DNA of 64,000 bases from an uncultured Erythrobacter sp. GTDB taxonomy: Bacteria > Pseudomonadota > Alphaproteobacteria > Sphingomonadales > Sphingomonadaceae. The translations under genes were made by a program, and so were the position numbers. Below, piece by piece: positions 8,018 through 16,638 of the stretch; position 1 is the first letter of the stretch, and each line of letters begins with the position of its first letter. The notes beneath the pieces are model-generated. The model was not told the origin of the DNA. It searched no databases and was given only the letters and a program-made list of their open reading frames with translations. The stretch is from the NCBI RefSeq assembly GCF_947502395.1, contig NZ_CANMZM010000002.1, forward strand, positions 248,001 through 312,000, in the 5' to 3' direction.

Positions 8018-10584
8018 ACTTCCTCTCCGCCGGACAAGATCAGACTGAATGCGACCGTGAGGCGATCCACCTCATCAGCGCAATTCAAGGCTTTGGTGCC
8101 TTGATCGCGGTGAATGCGAACTGGACAATTACCCATCGATCCGCGAACTGTTCGACGGTCTTGGGAACGGGCGATGCTTTTGAGATTGGACAACCGCTCG
8201 ACCTAAATTTCACCCGCAATGCTATGATGGCTTTGAAAGCCGCTTTTGACCAGATCGTCAAAGAGGATTCGGTCGAGCGGCTATTCGGCCTCGATCTGCT
8301 GGGAAATGGCGCTCTGTTTGACTGCGCAATCCATCCTTCTGGCGGCAAGATCATCATCGAGTTCGAGCCCCACGATACAGCAGCATTCCAGAATCATCTT
8401 GCCGGTGTTACCCCGGCCATCGGTGGGCTCTCGACCGCGCAATCGACCGATGAACTCTGCAGCATGGCGGCAAAGGTGCTCCGCGATTTGCTCGGTTATG
8501 ACCGGGTGATGATCTACCGTTTTCGGCGCGATCAAAGTGGCGAAGTCATTGCTGAAGAAAAGCGAGACGATCTCGTATCGTACCTCGGCCTGCGCTACCC
8601 AAAGACAGATATTCCGCAGCAAGCGCGTCGACTCTTTGTGCGCAATCGCTTTCGCATTATTGCCGATACCCAAGCTGAAGCTGTTCCAATCGAGGCAGCA
8701 CCAGACGAGCAGAATGCCCCGCTTGATCTGTCGATGAGTGTGCTGCGCTCACTTTCACCGGTCCATGTTCAATATATGAAAAACATGGGCGTCAGGGCCT
8801 CACTATCGATTGCGATTGTCAGGCGAAGCCAATTGTGGGGCCTGATCTCCTGCCATCATGACACCCCGAGAACGGTACCCTATTCGCTGCGCAGCATCGC
8901 CGAGATGCTGAGCCATGTGTTCTCGATGACGCTTGATCGGATATTGATCGAACGCACCGAGAAATTGCGAATCCGCTCGCAAGGATTGCACGATCAGATG
9001 TTGCGCCGCCTTGCTGAAGGTATTTCATTTGTCGACGACCTGGAGATGTTTGCAGGCGCTCTTGGCGAGTTGATCCCACATGATGGAGCCTCGGTTCTGA
9101 TCGGCGAGGGTTATCACTCGACCGGTGATTGCCCTGATCGTGATCAATTTGCCGCACTGCTGCCCTCATTGTGCTCTTCGCCTGACAGCGCAGTTCTGGC
9201 CGCTCGCTCGCTTTCTGAACATATCTCTGAAGCAGCAGAGTTTTCGGATAAGGTTGCCGGTGCATTGATCCTTTCGATCTCACGTTCGGCGAACGATTAT
9301 CTCGTGCTGTGGCGCAAGCCCCTTACCCAAACCGACTATTGGGCTGGAAACCCGGCGAAGGCGATGATCGAAGGCCGCGATCAGCTTGAACCGCGCACCA
9401 GCTTTTCCGCCTGGGCAGAGACTGTCGAAGGGCTCAGTGCAGAATGGAGCGATGATGAGCTGATGATCGCCAACAATCTGCGCGCGACCTTAATGGAAAT
9501 TGTCTTACGCATGAACGATGAGGTTGCGATCGAGCTTAAACGTGCTCGTGAACAGCAAGATTTGCTGATTGCAGAGCTGAACCACCGGGTTCGCAACATC
9601 TTGAACCTGGTCCGTTCGCTCGTTTCGCAGTCGGGCAAGGATGCGATCAATATTGCCGATTTTTCTGAAAACATCGACGGACGGATCGCAGCTCTTGCCA
9701 TCGCCCATGACAATATCACCCGCCAGAACTGGACCCCCGCCCCGCTTCATTCGCTGATCGAAAGCGAGATCGCAGCGTACGTAAGCAGCAAGAAGGATCG
9801 CCTCACAATGGTCGGCGATCCCGTTCTGATCGAGCCTGAGGCCTATACGGTGCTTGCCTTGGTGGTGCACGAGTTGGTGACCAATTCGGTGAAATACGGC
9901 AGCCTATGCGACGACAAGGGGACCATCGAGGTCAAAGTCAGCCGGGCGATCAATGGCGATTTGCTGATCGATTGGATTGAGCGCGGTGGGCCTCCGGTGA
10001 AGCCCCCGACACGGCAGGGATTTGGCACGACTATCATTACCCGCCTAATCCCTCATGATCTACAAGGTGAAGCGGAATCGGACTTCAAGGATTCAGGTCT
10101 CGAAGCGAAGTTTCGCGTACCCGCGCGCTTCATAGCGTCGCAGGGCGAGGTCGACGCTCCATTGAATCACCAGGCTGCGCCAGAGATAGGCTTTAAGTCC
10201 AAGGCAAAGGACGGGCAGCTTCCTGAGCACGTCCTCTTGGTTGAGGACAATATGATCATCGCCCACGATACCGAAGGCAGCCTGCGCGAAGCCGGGGTCA
10301 AATCGGTCACGCTTGAAAGCACGGTCGGCGGCGCACTCGCCGCAATCGAGAAGCGCGAGCCCGATTTTGCGATTGTTGATTTCAACCTCAGAACCGAATC
10401 CAGCATCAAAGTCGCCGAAGAACTCGCCAGGCGCGGAGTGCGTTTTGTCATCGCCACTGGCTATTCCGAATTGGGGAACGAGGCGGAGGAGCTTGGTGCT
10501 GAGGCCATTATTCGCAAGCCCTATGGCATGGATGAGATTGTTCGCGCGCTCAAAGGTGAGTTGCTTGGCGAGCGCGCAGGTTGA
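8014..10584 (+). CDS. bphP: Bacteriophytochrome with HWE-type histidine kinase and C-terminal receiver
   Basis: An 856-residue red/far-red photoreceptor. Cys13, in TECDREAIHLISAIQGFGAL, is the expected biliverdin-attachment Cys of bacterial phytochromes. The PAS-like domain (~13-115) is followed by GAF (~145-310) with PKTDIPQQAR; Asp199 is the conserved Asp of the usual PASDIP motif, and the CHH pair is present. PHY follows (~330-500). The kinase has ELNHRVRNILNL, with His524 as phosphoacceptor, of HWE/HisKA_2 type. A receiver domain closes the protein (FAIVDFNL, Asp789). Light should therefore set autophosphorylation and transfer to the attached receiver. No separate output regulator lies nearby. 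The partner bphO overlaps upstream; manA is convergent 3 nt downstream. Confidence 0.92.
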   Translation: MNFLSAGQDQTECDREAIHLISAIQGFGALIAVNANWTITHRSANCSTVLGTGDAFEIGQPLDLNFTRNAMMALKAAFDQIVKEDSVERLFGLDLLGNGALFDCAIHPSGGKIIIEFEPHDTAAFQNHLAGVTPAIGGLSTAQSTDELCSMAAKVLRDLLGYDRVMIYRFRRDQSGEVIAEEKRDDLVSYLGLRYPKTDIPQQARRLFVRNRFRIIADTQAEAVPIEAAPDEQNAPLDLSMSVLRSLSPVHVQYMKNMGVRASLSIAIVRRSQLWGLISCHHDTPRTVPYSLRSIAEMLSHVFSMTLDRILIERTEKLRIRSQGLHDQMLRRLAEGISFVDDLEMFAGALGELIPHDGASVLIGEGYHSTGDCPDRDQFAALLPSLCSSPDSAVLAARSLSEHISEAAEFSDKVAGALILSISRSANDYLVLWRKPLTQTDYWAGNPAKAMIEGRDQLEPRTSFSAWAETVEGLSAEWSDDELMIANNLRATLMEIVLRMNDEVAIELKRAREQQDLLIAELNHRVRNILNLVRSLVSQSGKDAINIADFSENIDGRIAALAIAHDNITRQNWTPAPLHSLIESEIAAYVSSKKDRLTMVGDPVLIEPEAYTVLALVVHELVTNSVKYGSLCDDKGTIEVKVSRAINGDLLIDWIERGGPPVKPPTRQGFGTTIITRLIPHDLQGEAESDFKDSGLEAKFRVPARFIASQGEVDAPLNHQAAPEIGFKSKAKDGQLPEHVLLVEDNMIIAHDTEGSLREAGVKSVTLESTVGGALAAIEKREPDFAIVDFNLRTESSIKVAEELARRGVRFVIATGYSELGNEAEELGAEAIIRKPYGMDEIVRALKGELLGERAG

Positions 10585-10587
10585 AGG

Positions 10588-11427
10588 TCAGACGCTGCGG
10601 GTGAGAAGCGTGATCTGGGCCCTGCTGAAATCCAGTTCATCAAGCCCAGAAGCGACGAGGCACTCGCCCTCTTCGGCCACGACTTCGCCTAATTTGCTTT
10701 TGACCACACCCTTGAGCGGCAAGACCTGCAGCGTACCAGGATAGGCAGCTTCCATCGCTGGTCCAGGCACACCCTCCACCCGGTCAAGACGAAAGCGCTT
10801 GGCATCAATCAGCGTCTCGCCGCGCTCTTCTACTGTGCCTGAAAGGTCAGCCGGATAGGGCTCACCGAGGGCCACCGCCAATGCGCGTTCGAGGTGAAGT
10901 TCCCTCGGTCGGCCGTAATCATACAGGCGAAACGTGGTATCGCTGTTCTGCTGGACTTCGACCAGCGTGAGCCCCGCACCAATCGCGTGTACGGTACCCG
11001 GTGTCAGGTGAAATACGTCACCAGCTTTGACGTCATGCCATGTAAGGAGCTCTTTGATGGAGCCGTCTTTCGCCGCCGCCCCAATCGCCTCTGGCGTGAT
11101 CTCGGCATCAAAGCCAATCGCCAATTGCGCGCCTGGTTCTGCATCAAGCACCAGCCAGCATTCTTCTTTGCTATCCTCGCCTTCGAGCGTGTTGTCTTCG
11201 CCCGGATGAACCTGGACTGAGAGCTTCTCACTGGTGAAAAGGTATTTGACCAAGAGGTCGTTTTGTTCAGGAGGGGGCTCGAACCAGATTTCGCCAATCC
11301 GCTGGCCATCAGGCGCGGTGAAAGGAGCGGGCAAATCCTCACGTCCCCACACCTTTTCGACCATGCGCTTGGGAAGCTTGCGGACGAATGGCTCGGTTGT
11401 GGACCCGCTTGCAGCGCCAGCCATCAC
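10588..11427 (-). CDS. manA: Mannose-6-phosphate isomerase, class I
   Basis: A 279-residue zinc enzyme interconverting fructose-6-phosphate and mannose-6-phosphate. The cupin core holds the expected zinc ligands: Gln and His in VQVHPGE, Glu in KEECWLVL and His in GTVHAIG. The signature segment YDYGRPREL follows. The protein is shorter than the enterobacterial enzyme (~390) but matches the compact alphaproteobacterial form. The reading frame opens at GTG 11427, overlapping the stop of manC; ATG 11424 directly behind it is equally possible. With manC it provides the first and last steps from fructose-6-phosphate to GDP-mannose except phosphomannomutase, which is not in the window. GDP-mannose feeds exopolysaccharide or glycan synthesis. 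Confidence 0.9.
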   Translation of the reverse strand: MMAGAASGSTTEPFVRKLPKRMVEKVWGREDLPAPFTAPDGQRIGEIWFEPPPEQNDLLVKYLFTSEKLSVQVHPGEDNTLEGEDSKEECWLVLDAEPGAQLAIGFDAEITPEAIGAAAKDGSIKELLTWHDVKAGDVFHLTPGTVHAIGAGLTLVEVQQNSDTTFRLYDYGRPRELHLERALAVALGEPYPADLSGTVEERGETLIDAKRFRLDRVEGVPGPAMEAAYPGTLQVLPLKGVVKSKLGEVVAEEGECLVASGLDELDFSRAQITLLTRSV

Positions 11428-12461
11428 TGATTCACCGCGCCCGGCAATTTGCCGACCTTTTGTGCACCATCACGTGTCGTCACGAGGACCTCCCCATTGG
11501 CGACGATGATGCAAACATCCTCAAGGCCAACAGCTGAAATGCGAGGGCCATCGCTCATGGCAAGCACGCCTTCGCAATCGGCAAGGTCTACGTCGCCGCG
11601 AGTGACATTGCCCGATTGAGCGTCGTCATCCTGCTCAACCAATGCGTCATGAAGCGCTGCCCAATTGCCTATGTCAGACCACCCCATGCTAGCTGGCACC
11701 ATTGCCGCGCGAGTTGAGTTTTCCATCACAGCGTAGTCGACCGACTCTGCGTCAATCTCAGAGAAACTCTGAGCGTCAGGATGAAGCACTGCGCCGTCCT
11801 GAGTAGCACCTCCGATGGCCGCCTTCACAAGGCCTGCCATGGCCGGGCGATGCTCTTTAAGCGCTGCAAGGAATGCGCCCGCGCGAAAGGCAAAGATACC
11901 GCCATTCCAGCTGTAGCTACCGCTATCCAGATACCTTTGCGCGCGCTCCAAATCCGGCTTCTCAACGAACTCAGCGATGGCGAAGCCACCCTCCAATGCA
12001 TCGCCCTGCCGGATATAGCCATAGCCCGTTTCCGGGCGTTCTGGTGTAATCCCAAAAGCAGTCAGATAATCTTGCGCAGCCAATTCGCCCGCTGCAACCG
12101 CCGCTTCACAAAAGCTCTTCGGCGCAGCGATATAGTGATCGCTTGGACATACCAGCATGATGTCGTCGGGTTCGAGTAAGGTCGCTGCCAAAGCGATGGC
12201 GGGTGCGGTGTTCTTGGCCGCTGGTTCAATGATCAACCTGTGTGGACTTCCGCGCATTTGCTGCGTGATCAGATCTTGGTGAGCAGGGCCTGCTACAATG
12301 ATCGGATCGGCAAAGCGTGAATCGTCCGCGACCCGCGTGGTCGCTTGTTCGAACAGGCTTGTCTGCCCCGTCAAAGGGAGGAAAGGTTTGGGACGGACTT
12401 TAAGGCTCAGCGGCCACAAACGAGTGCCGCCGCCGCCGCACAGGATAATTGGATGGATCAC
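11424..12461 (-). CDS. manC: Mannose-1-phosphate guanylyltransferase
   Basis: A 345-residue nucleotidyltransferase making GDP-mannose from GTP and mannose-1-phosphate. The N-terminal MIHPIILCGGGGTRLWPLS is the pyrophosphorylase GGGxGTRLWP motif, followed by RPKPFLPL with the conserved Lys. FVEKPDLERAQ and the YSWNGGIFAF segment are typical of ManC. The C-terminal isomerase cupin of bifunctional ManC proteins is absent; that activity is encoded by the next, overlapping gene. Start is GTG 12461 with AGGGAAG about nine nt upstream. The ~90 bp to the tonB gene probably holds its promoter. Confidence 0.92.
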   Translation of the reverse strand: MIHPIILCGGGGTRLWPLSLKVRPKPFLPLTGQTSLFEQATTRVADDSRFADPIIVAGPAHQDLITQQMRGSPHRLIIEPAAKNTAPAIALAATLLEPDDIMLVCPSDHYIAAPKSFCEAAVAAGELAAQDYLTAFGITPERPETGYGYIRQGDALEGGFAIAEFVEKPDLERAQRYLDSGSYSWNGGIFAFRAGAFLAALKEHRPAMAGLVKAAIGGATQDGAVLHPDAQSFSEIDAESVDYAVMENSTRAAMVPASMGWSDIGNWAALHDALVEQDDDAQSGNVTRGDVDLADCEGVLAMSDGPRISAVGLEDVCIIVANGEVLVTTRDGAQKVGKLPGAVNQ

Positions 12462-12550
12462 GATTGTTGTCTTCCCTAATTACAGTCGCACCCCCTAGCG
12501 TAAGCCTTGCACCCGAATACGCAGCGGAACAATGTCGCGCTCTATTTGAC

Positions 12551-13282
12551 CTATCGCTCGCGAAAATCAACACGATATCCGTAGCGAGAGGCAACCGGTT
12601 CACCATTCGCTCTTCGTGCAGGATTGAAGCGGATTTTTTCGATGACCAGACCGCACACGAGAGCCGTAGTTGTGTCATCTGCACTGCTGCGCGCGACTGA
12701 GCAATTCTGCGCCCTGCCATCAGGTGTGACGGTAAAGACCACCGTTACCGACGTACCGAACCTGGTCGAGCGTCCCCCGGCAGGCACCGGAAAGTCGCGC
12801 CGTGGGTCAAGCAAGCCAGAGCGCACGCTGGGGCGCTCGGCAATGCCATTGCCCTGACCACCGCCTTCATTGCCGCTGCCTGTGCCCAGTCCCTCTCCCT
12901 GATTGCCGGTTCCATCGCCCGCTTCCGTCGCTCCCGAGCGTGTTGCTGTCCCCGTGGAAGACGCACGCGGGCGCGGTTCTGGCTGGTTTTCAATTTGAGA
13001 GGGACTCGGCGCGGTCACCGGCTGTGGGACAGCCTCCTCACCTGCATCGCCTTGAGCACCCGCATCGGGTTCCGGCTGTGTCTCAGGCGGTTCATCTTCG
13101 GGGGCTGTTATCGTGACCGTAAACACGCTCGCGACCTCTTCTTCAATACTGGCCGTGAACTGCGGTGCGAGCAGGCGCGACAAACCGTAAAGCGCAAGCA
13201 GGTGAAACACGACAATTCCGGCCAATAATGGCCAACGTGGAACCTTCGGTTTTCCCTGATAGCGCGGTTTGGGTCTGATCAT
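12551..13282 (-). CDS. tonB: TonB-like energy transducer
   Basis: A 243-residue protein with TonB architecture: a short cytoplasmic N-terminus, one membrane span near residues 18-38 (LLAGIVVFHLLALYGLSRLL), a long Pro/Glu then Gly/Ser/Thr-rich periplasmic spacer (~50-150), and a C-terminal TonB domain with FTVTPDGRAQNCSVARSS and a final GYRVDF strand. It would pass proton-motive energy from ExbBD to outer-membrane receptors. No exbB or exbD is near. A large Oar-like TonB-dependent receptor is 3.4 kb away and may be one client. It is divergent from the MASE1 kinase gene. Confidence 0.85.
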   Translation of the reverse strand: MIRPKPRYQGKPKVPRWPLLAGIVVFHLLALYGLSRLLAPQFTASIEEEVASVFTVTITAPEDEPPETQPEPDAGAQGDAGEEAVPQPVTAPSPSQIENQPEPRPRASSTGTATRSGATEAGDGTGNQGEGLGTGSGNEGGGQGNGIAERPSVRSGLLDPRRDFPVPAGGRSTRFGTSVTVVFTVTPDGRAQNCSVARSSADDTTTALVCGLVIEKIRFNPARRANGEPVASRYGYRVDFRER

Positions 13283-13403
13283 CTATTCTCTGCGAATGTG
13301 AACTTGGATTTGTGCGAGATTTGGAAGCGCGTTGCAGCAGGTCGAAACCGGTACTTGGCCTAAAACAACCGCTGACCCTTATCACCACCTCGGATGATTT
13401 GCG

Positions 13404-16400
13404 ATGGAGCCCACGATAAAGAGCGCTGCAGAAATGTCAGCATCAGGCGAGGCCCTTTCGTACGTCGAGAGAGCTAGGGTCGATGCAACCATCGATGCCC
13501 ATGCGTATCCATTCAGGCATCCCGTTGCCCGAATGAACTTGCACACTCTTTATGGTCCAAAGGTGGACATTTGTGCTCTAGTCGTTGGGCTCGGCACCGG
13601 GATCGCCTATTTCCTGGCAGGGCTCTTGTGCCTTTCGGTAGCGCAACTTGACGCAACGCTGGCCTGTGTCTGGCTGCCCAATGCGATTGCGATTGCAGTG
13701 CTCTTTGTCGCACGCCTGCGCAATGAACTTCCGGTCATTCTTGCTGTCGCGATTGCTAGTGCTGCCGCCAACGCGCTGGCCGGGGCAACATTGGCCTTTG
13801 TTCTGGCCTTCACAGCCGGAAATCTGGTCACTATTCTGCTCGTTGCGTGGCTAACCCGCAAAGCTTGCGGCGATCTCCCTGACCTCTCCAACCTCTCACA
13901 TTTGGGATACTTCTTGCAATATGGAGGTGTGATCGGCCCCGTTATTGGGGTGCTGGTTGCCCTCCCCGTTTTGGGACGCGATCCCGGAGCAATTTGGGCA
14001 GGGGGATCAGCATGGTTCCTGGCTGACAGCATGGGTATCATCCTGTTTGTCCCAGCTGTTCTCTTGATTGCGCAGTTGGCGCGCGAGCCAATTGGCAACA
14101 TCAAACGGCATCTGATCGAATTGCTTGCCATCTCCGGTTTGGGACTTGCCGCAGTCTATCTCGTATTCAGCCAAACTGCCTACCCACTGTTGTTTCTTAT
14201 CCCGCCGGTCACTTTGCTGGTTGCGCTGCGGTTGGGCACGCTTGGCGCATCCCTGTTTGTACCTGGCCTTGCGGTGGTTGTGTGTGCAACCAGCTTTGCC
14301 GGGCTAGGGCCAATCGCTCAAGGAGAGTTGAGCGAATTAACTCAGGCGAACCTCATCCAAGCATTCATCGCTGCAAACTTCCTCACTGGTCTTCCCATCG
14401 CAGCAATCCTTGCAGGGCGAAAGCGCATGACTGACGAATTGGAAGAAGGTCGGCAAGAGCTCGCACTGCTCACTGAGGGGATTACTGATGCGGTTCTGAT
14501 GATCAATTCAGTGGGTGTCTGCACCTATGCTTCACCGTCAGTCGAGGTTGTGCTTGGACGGCCTCCGGACGAGTTTCTTGGCAAGACCGTCGCGGATCGC
14601 GCCCATGAAGACGCCCGCGAGCGCATCGAGTCTGTCATTGAGAAACTGCTCGAAGGGGAAACCGACAAGGAGCGGATAAGCTACCGCAGGCTGCTCAACG
14701 ATAAGGATGGGCATCCGGTCTTTATCGAGGCCGATTGTGCGGTGGTTGTAGATGCATCGACAGGCAGTCCCAGTGGAGTCGTCATGTCAGCGCGCGATGT
14801 CACCGAGCGGGTCGAACTTGAATTGCTCCTCACCAGAGCTCGAAGCTCAGCGGAAAAGGCCGCAAGAGCAAAGAGCGAATTCCTCGCCAATATGAGCCAT
14901 GAGATCCGCACACCCATGAACGGGGTTCTTGGTTTCGCAGAGATGCTGCGCGAAGGGGATTTGAGCGACGAGAACCGCCGCCATGCCGATATGATCGTGC
15001 AGTCGGGACGCTCTATGATGATGCTCCTCAATGACATTCTGGATCTCTCCAAGATCGAGGCAGGGCAGGTTGGTATTACCAATGAGCCGGTTGATCTGCT
15101 CGCGACCATTTCGGAATGCGCCGCTTTGTACCGGCCGAGCGCGGAGAAGAAGGGGCTCCAGCTCAATTTCTCTATGGCCGGGGATTCTGCTGGCCTTGCG
15201 CAGGATGAAGATGCCAATGGCCTTTGCCCATGGATCATGACCGACGGCTTGCGCCTGAGGCAAATCGTCCTCAACCTCGTCGGCAATGCGATCAAATTCA
15301 CCGAGCTAGGTCAGGTTGAAATCAACGTATCGGGCGATGAGGAAAAACTCAGCATCGAGATCACAGACACCGGAATTGGGATTTGTGAAACGCGTCTAGA
15401 AACGATCTTTGCGCCTTTCACTCAGGGCGAAGGCGACACCGCCCGTCGCTTTGGCGGGACGGGGCTTGGCCTCTCGATCAGTCGGCAGTTGGCGGAATTA
15501 TTGGGGGGCACCATCAATGTGGAGAGCAAAGATGGCGAGGGTTCGACATTCCGCCTCACCCTGCCCGCCAATTACACCGAACCCGCTGTCCCGGAACCCT
15601 GTGAGGATGAACCGTTTGAGCCTTCTATGCTCACCCAATCGGCAAGCATCCTTCTGGTGGAAGACCATGACGTGAACCGGCTATTGGTCTCCGAGATGCT
15701 TGAGCGATGCGGTCAGGCCGTGGCCACCGCGCATGACGGGAATGAGGCGATCGCCATGGTCATCGATTCGATCATGCGCGGCAAGCCCTATGATCTGATA
15801 CTGATGGATATTCAGATGCCTGGCTGTGATGGCTATGCCGCCACACGAGCGATCCGGTTGGAGGGGATTACGCCCGATGAGCTGCCGATCATCGCGCTCA
15901 CGGCCAACGCCTTTCCCGAAGATTTGGCCGCAGCACGCGATGCCGGGATGCAAGCGCACCTGGCCAAGCCATTGGTCTTTTCTGACCTTGCCCGCGCGCT
16001 TCAACGCTGGCTTCCCACCCGCATTATCGCAGCGAACGAACCCGATGAGATCGCAGAATTGCGTGCTCCTCCCGATGCCGATCCTCACCTAGCTGATGAA
16101 GCGTATGAAGCGGAGCTTCCTGCCACACCTGCCGCTGAGATCGTCGATATCTCGCGCAACCGCTCGACAAGAACTCCCAAGATTGGCCAGACCTCTCTGG
16201 CCGAAGCCCGACTTGACAACATACAGCAATCGAGCCTGTCCCAATTCCACTCGCCCAGCCTGATCAACCGTTGGACCAAACGCCGCAGTGAAGCGGTCGA
16301 AGCGGTGCGAAGTGCATTGGAAAACGGCGCGCTTGGCGGAGATGGCGGTTCGCAGGAGGAGCGTGAGAAGATCGCAAAGCTGGTTCACAAGCTGGCAGGA

Positions 16401-16562
16401 ACGGCCGCCATCTTTGGCGAGGCGGAACTCGGTGATCAGGCTGCCGCACTCGTACAGGCCCTGCGCATGAGCGTCCCCGGCGATGTGCGCGAGGCATTGG
16501 CCTTTGAACTTTTGAGCGTTGCCGATGACCCCGAAGAAACGGTGTCCAAAATAGGCGCATAA
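13404..16562 (+). CDS. MASE1-PAS hybrid sensor histidine kinase with receiver and C-terminal Hpt-like region
   Basis: A 1052-residue membrane sensor. The N-terminal third (~50-340) is a MASE1-like membrane domain with eight or so spans, including VWLPNAIAIAVLFVARLRNE, a MASE1 hallmark. A PAS domain follows (~355-470), then HisKA with NMSHEIRTPMNGVLGFAEML (His499), HATPase_c (NLVGNAIKFT, DTGIGI, GGTGLGLSI), a receiver (Asp802 in LILMDIQMP; Lys in HLAKPL) and a C-terminal helical region with LVHKLAGTAAIFG (His995), which looks like an Hpt domain. All parts of a His-Asp-His relay are therefore present in one chain. Its downstream partner and stimulus are unknown. It is convergent with the Oar-like receptor gene. 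Confidence 0.9.
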   Translation: MEPTIKSAAEMSASGEALSYVERARVDATIDAHAYPFRHPVARMNLHTLYGPKVDICALVVGLGTGIAYFLAGLLCLSVAQLDATLACVWLPNAIAIAVLFVARLRNELPVILAVAIASAAANALAGATLAFVLAFTAGNLVTILLVAWLTRKACGDLPDLSNLSHLGYFLQYGGVIGPVIGVLVALPVLGRDPGAIWAGGSAWFLADSMGIILFVPAVLLIAQLAREPIGNIKRHLIELLAISGLGLAAVYLVFSQTAYPLLFLIPPVTLLVALRLGTLGASLFVPGLAVVVCATSFAGLGPIAQGELSELTQANLIQAFIAANFLTGLPIAAILAGRKRMTDELEEGRQELALLTEGITDAVLMINSVGVCTYASPSVEVVLGRPPDEFLGKTVADRAHEDARERIESVIEKLLEGETDKERISYRRLLNDKDGHPVFIEADCAVVVDASTGSPSGVVMSARDVTERVELELLLTRARSSAEKAARAKSEFLANMSHEIRTPMNGVLGFAEMLREGDLSDENRRHADMIVQSGRSMMMLLNDILDLSKIEAGQVGITNEPVDLLATISECAALYRPSAEKKGLQLNFSMAGDSAGLAQDEDANGLCPWIMTDGLRLRQIVLNLVGNAIKFTELGQVEINVSGDEEKLSIEITDTGIGICETRLETIFAPFTQGEGDTARRFGGTGLGLSISRQLAELLGGTINVESKDGEGSTFRLTLPANYTEPAVPEPCEDEPFEPSMLTQSASILLVEDHDVNRLLVSEMLERCGQAVATAHDGNEAIAMVIDSIMRGKPYDLILMDIQMPGCDGYAATRAIRLEGITPDELPIIALTANAFPEDLAAARDAGMQAHLAKPLVFSDLARALQRWLPTRIIAANEPDEIAELRAPPDADPHLADEAYEAELPATPAAEIVDISRNRSTRTPKIGQTSLAEARLDNIQQSSLSQFHSPSLINRWTKRRSEAVEAVRSALENGALGGDGGSQEEREKIAKLVHKLAGTAAIFGEAELGDQAAALVQALRMSVPGDVREALAFELLSVADDPEETVSKIGA

Positions 16563-16576
16563 CGCCCCCTAGCCAC

Positions 16577-16611
16577 AAAAAGAAACGGCGGAGCCTTAAG
16601 GCCCCGCCGTT
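16577..16611 (-). terminator. Intrinsic terminator of the Oar-like receptor gene
   Basis: The near-perfect inverted repeat at 16584-16595 and 16600-16611 (arm CGGCGGAGCC, loop TTAA, one mismatch) is followed on the minus strand by TTTCTTTTT. It sits 28 nt beyond the receptor stop. On the plus strand there is no U-tract, so it acts mainly for the minus-strand gene but may also slow the convergent kinase transcript. Confidence 0.8.
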
Positions 16612-16638
16612 ACATCAATCGAACTTCAGTGTGCCGAA

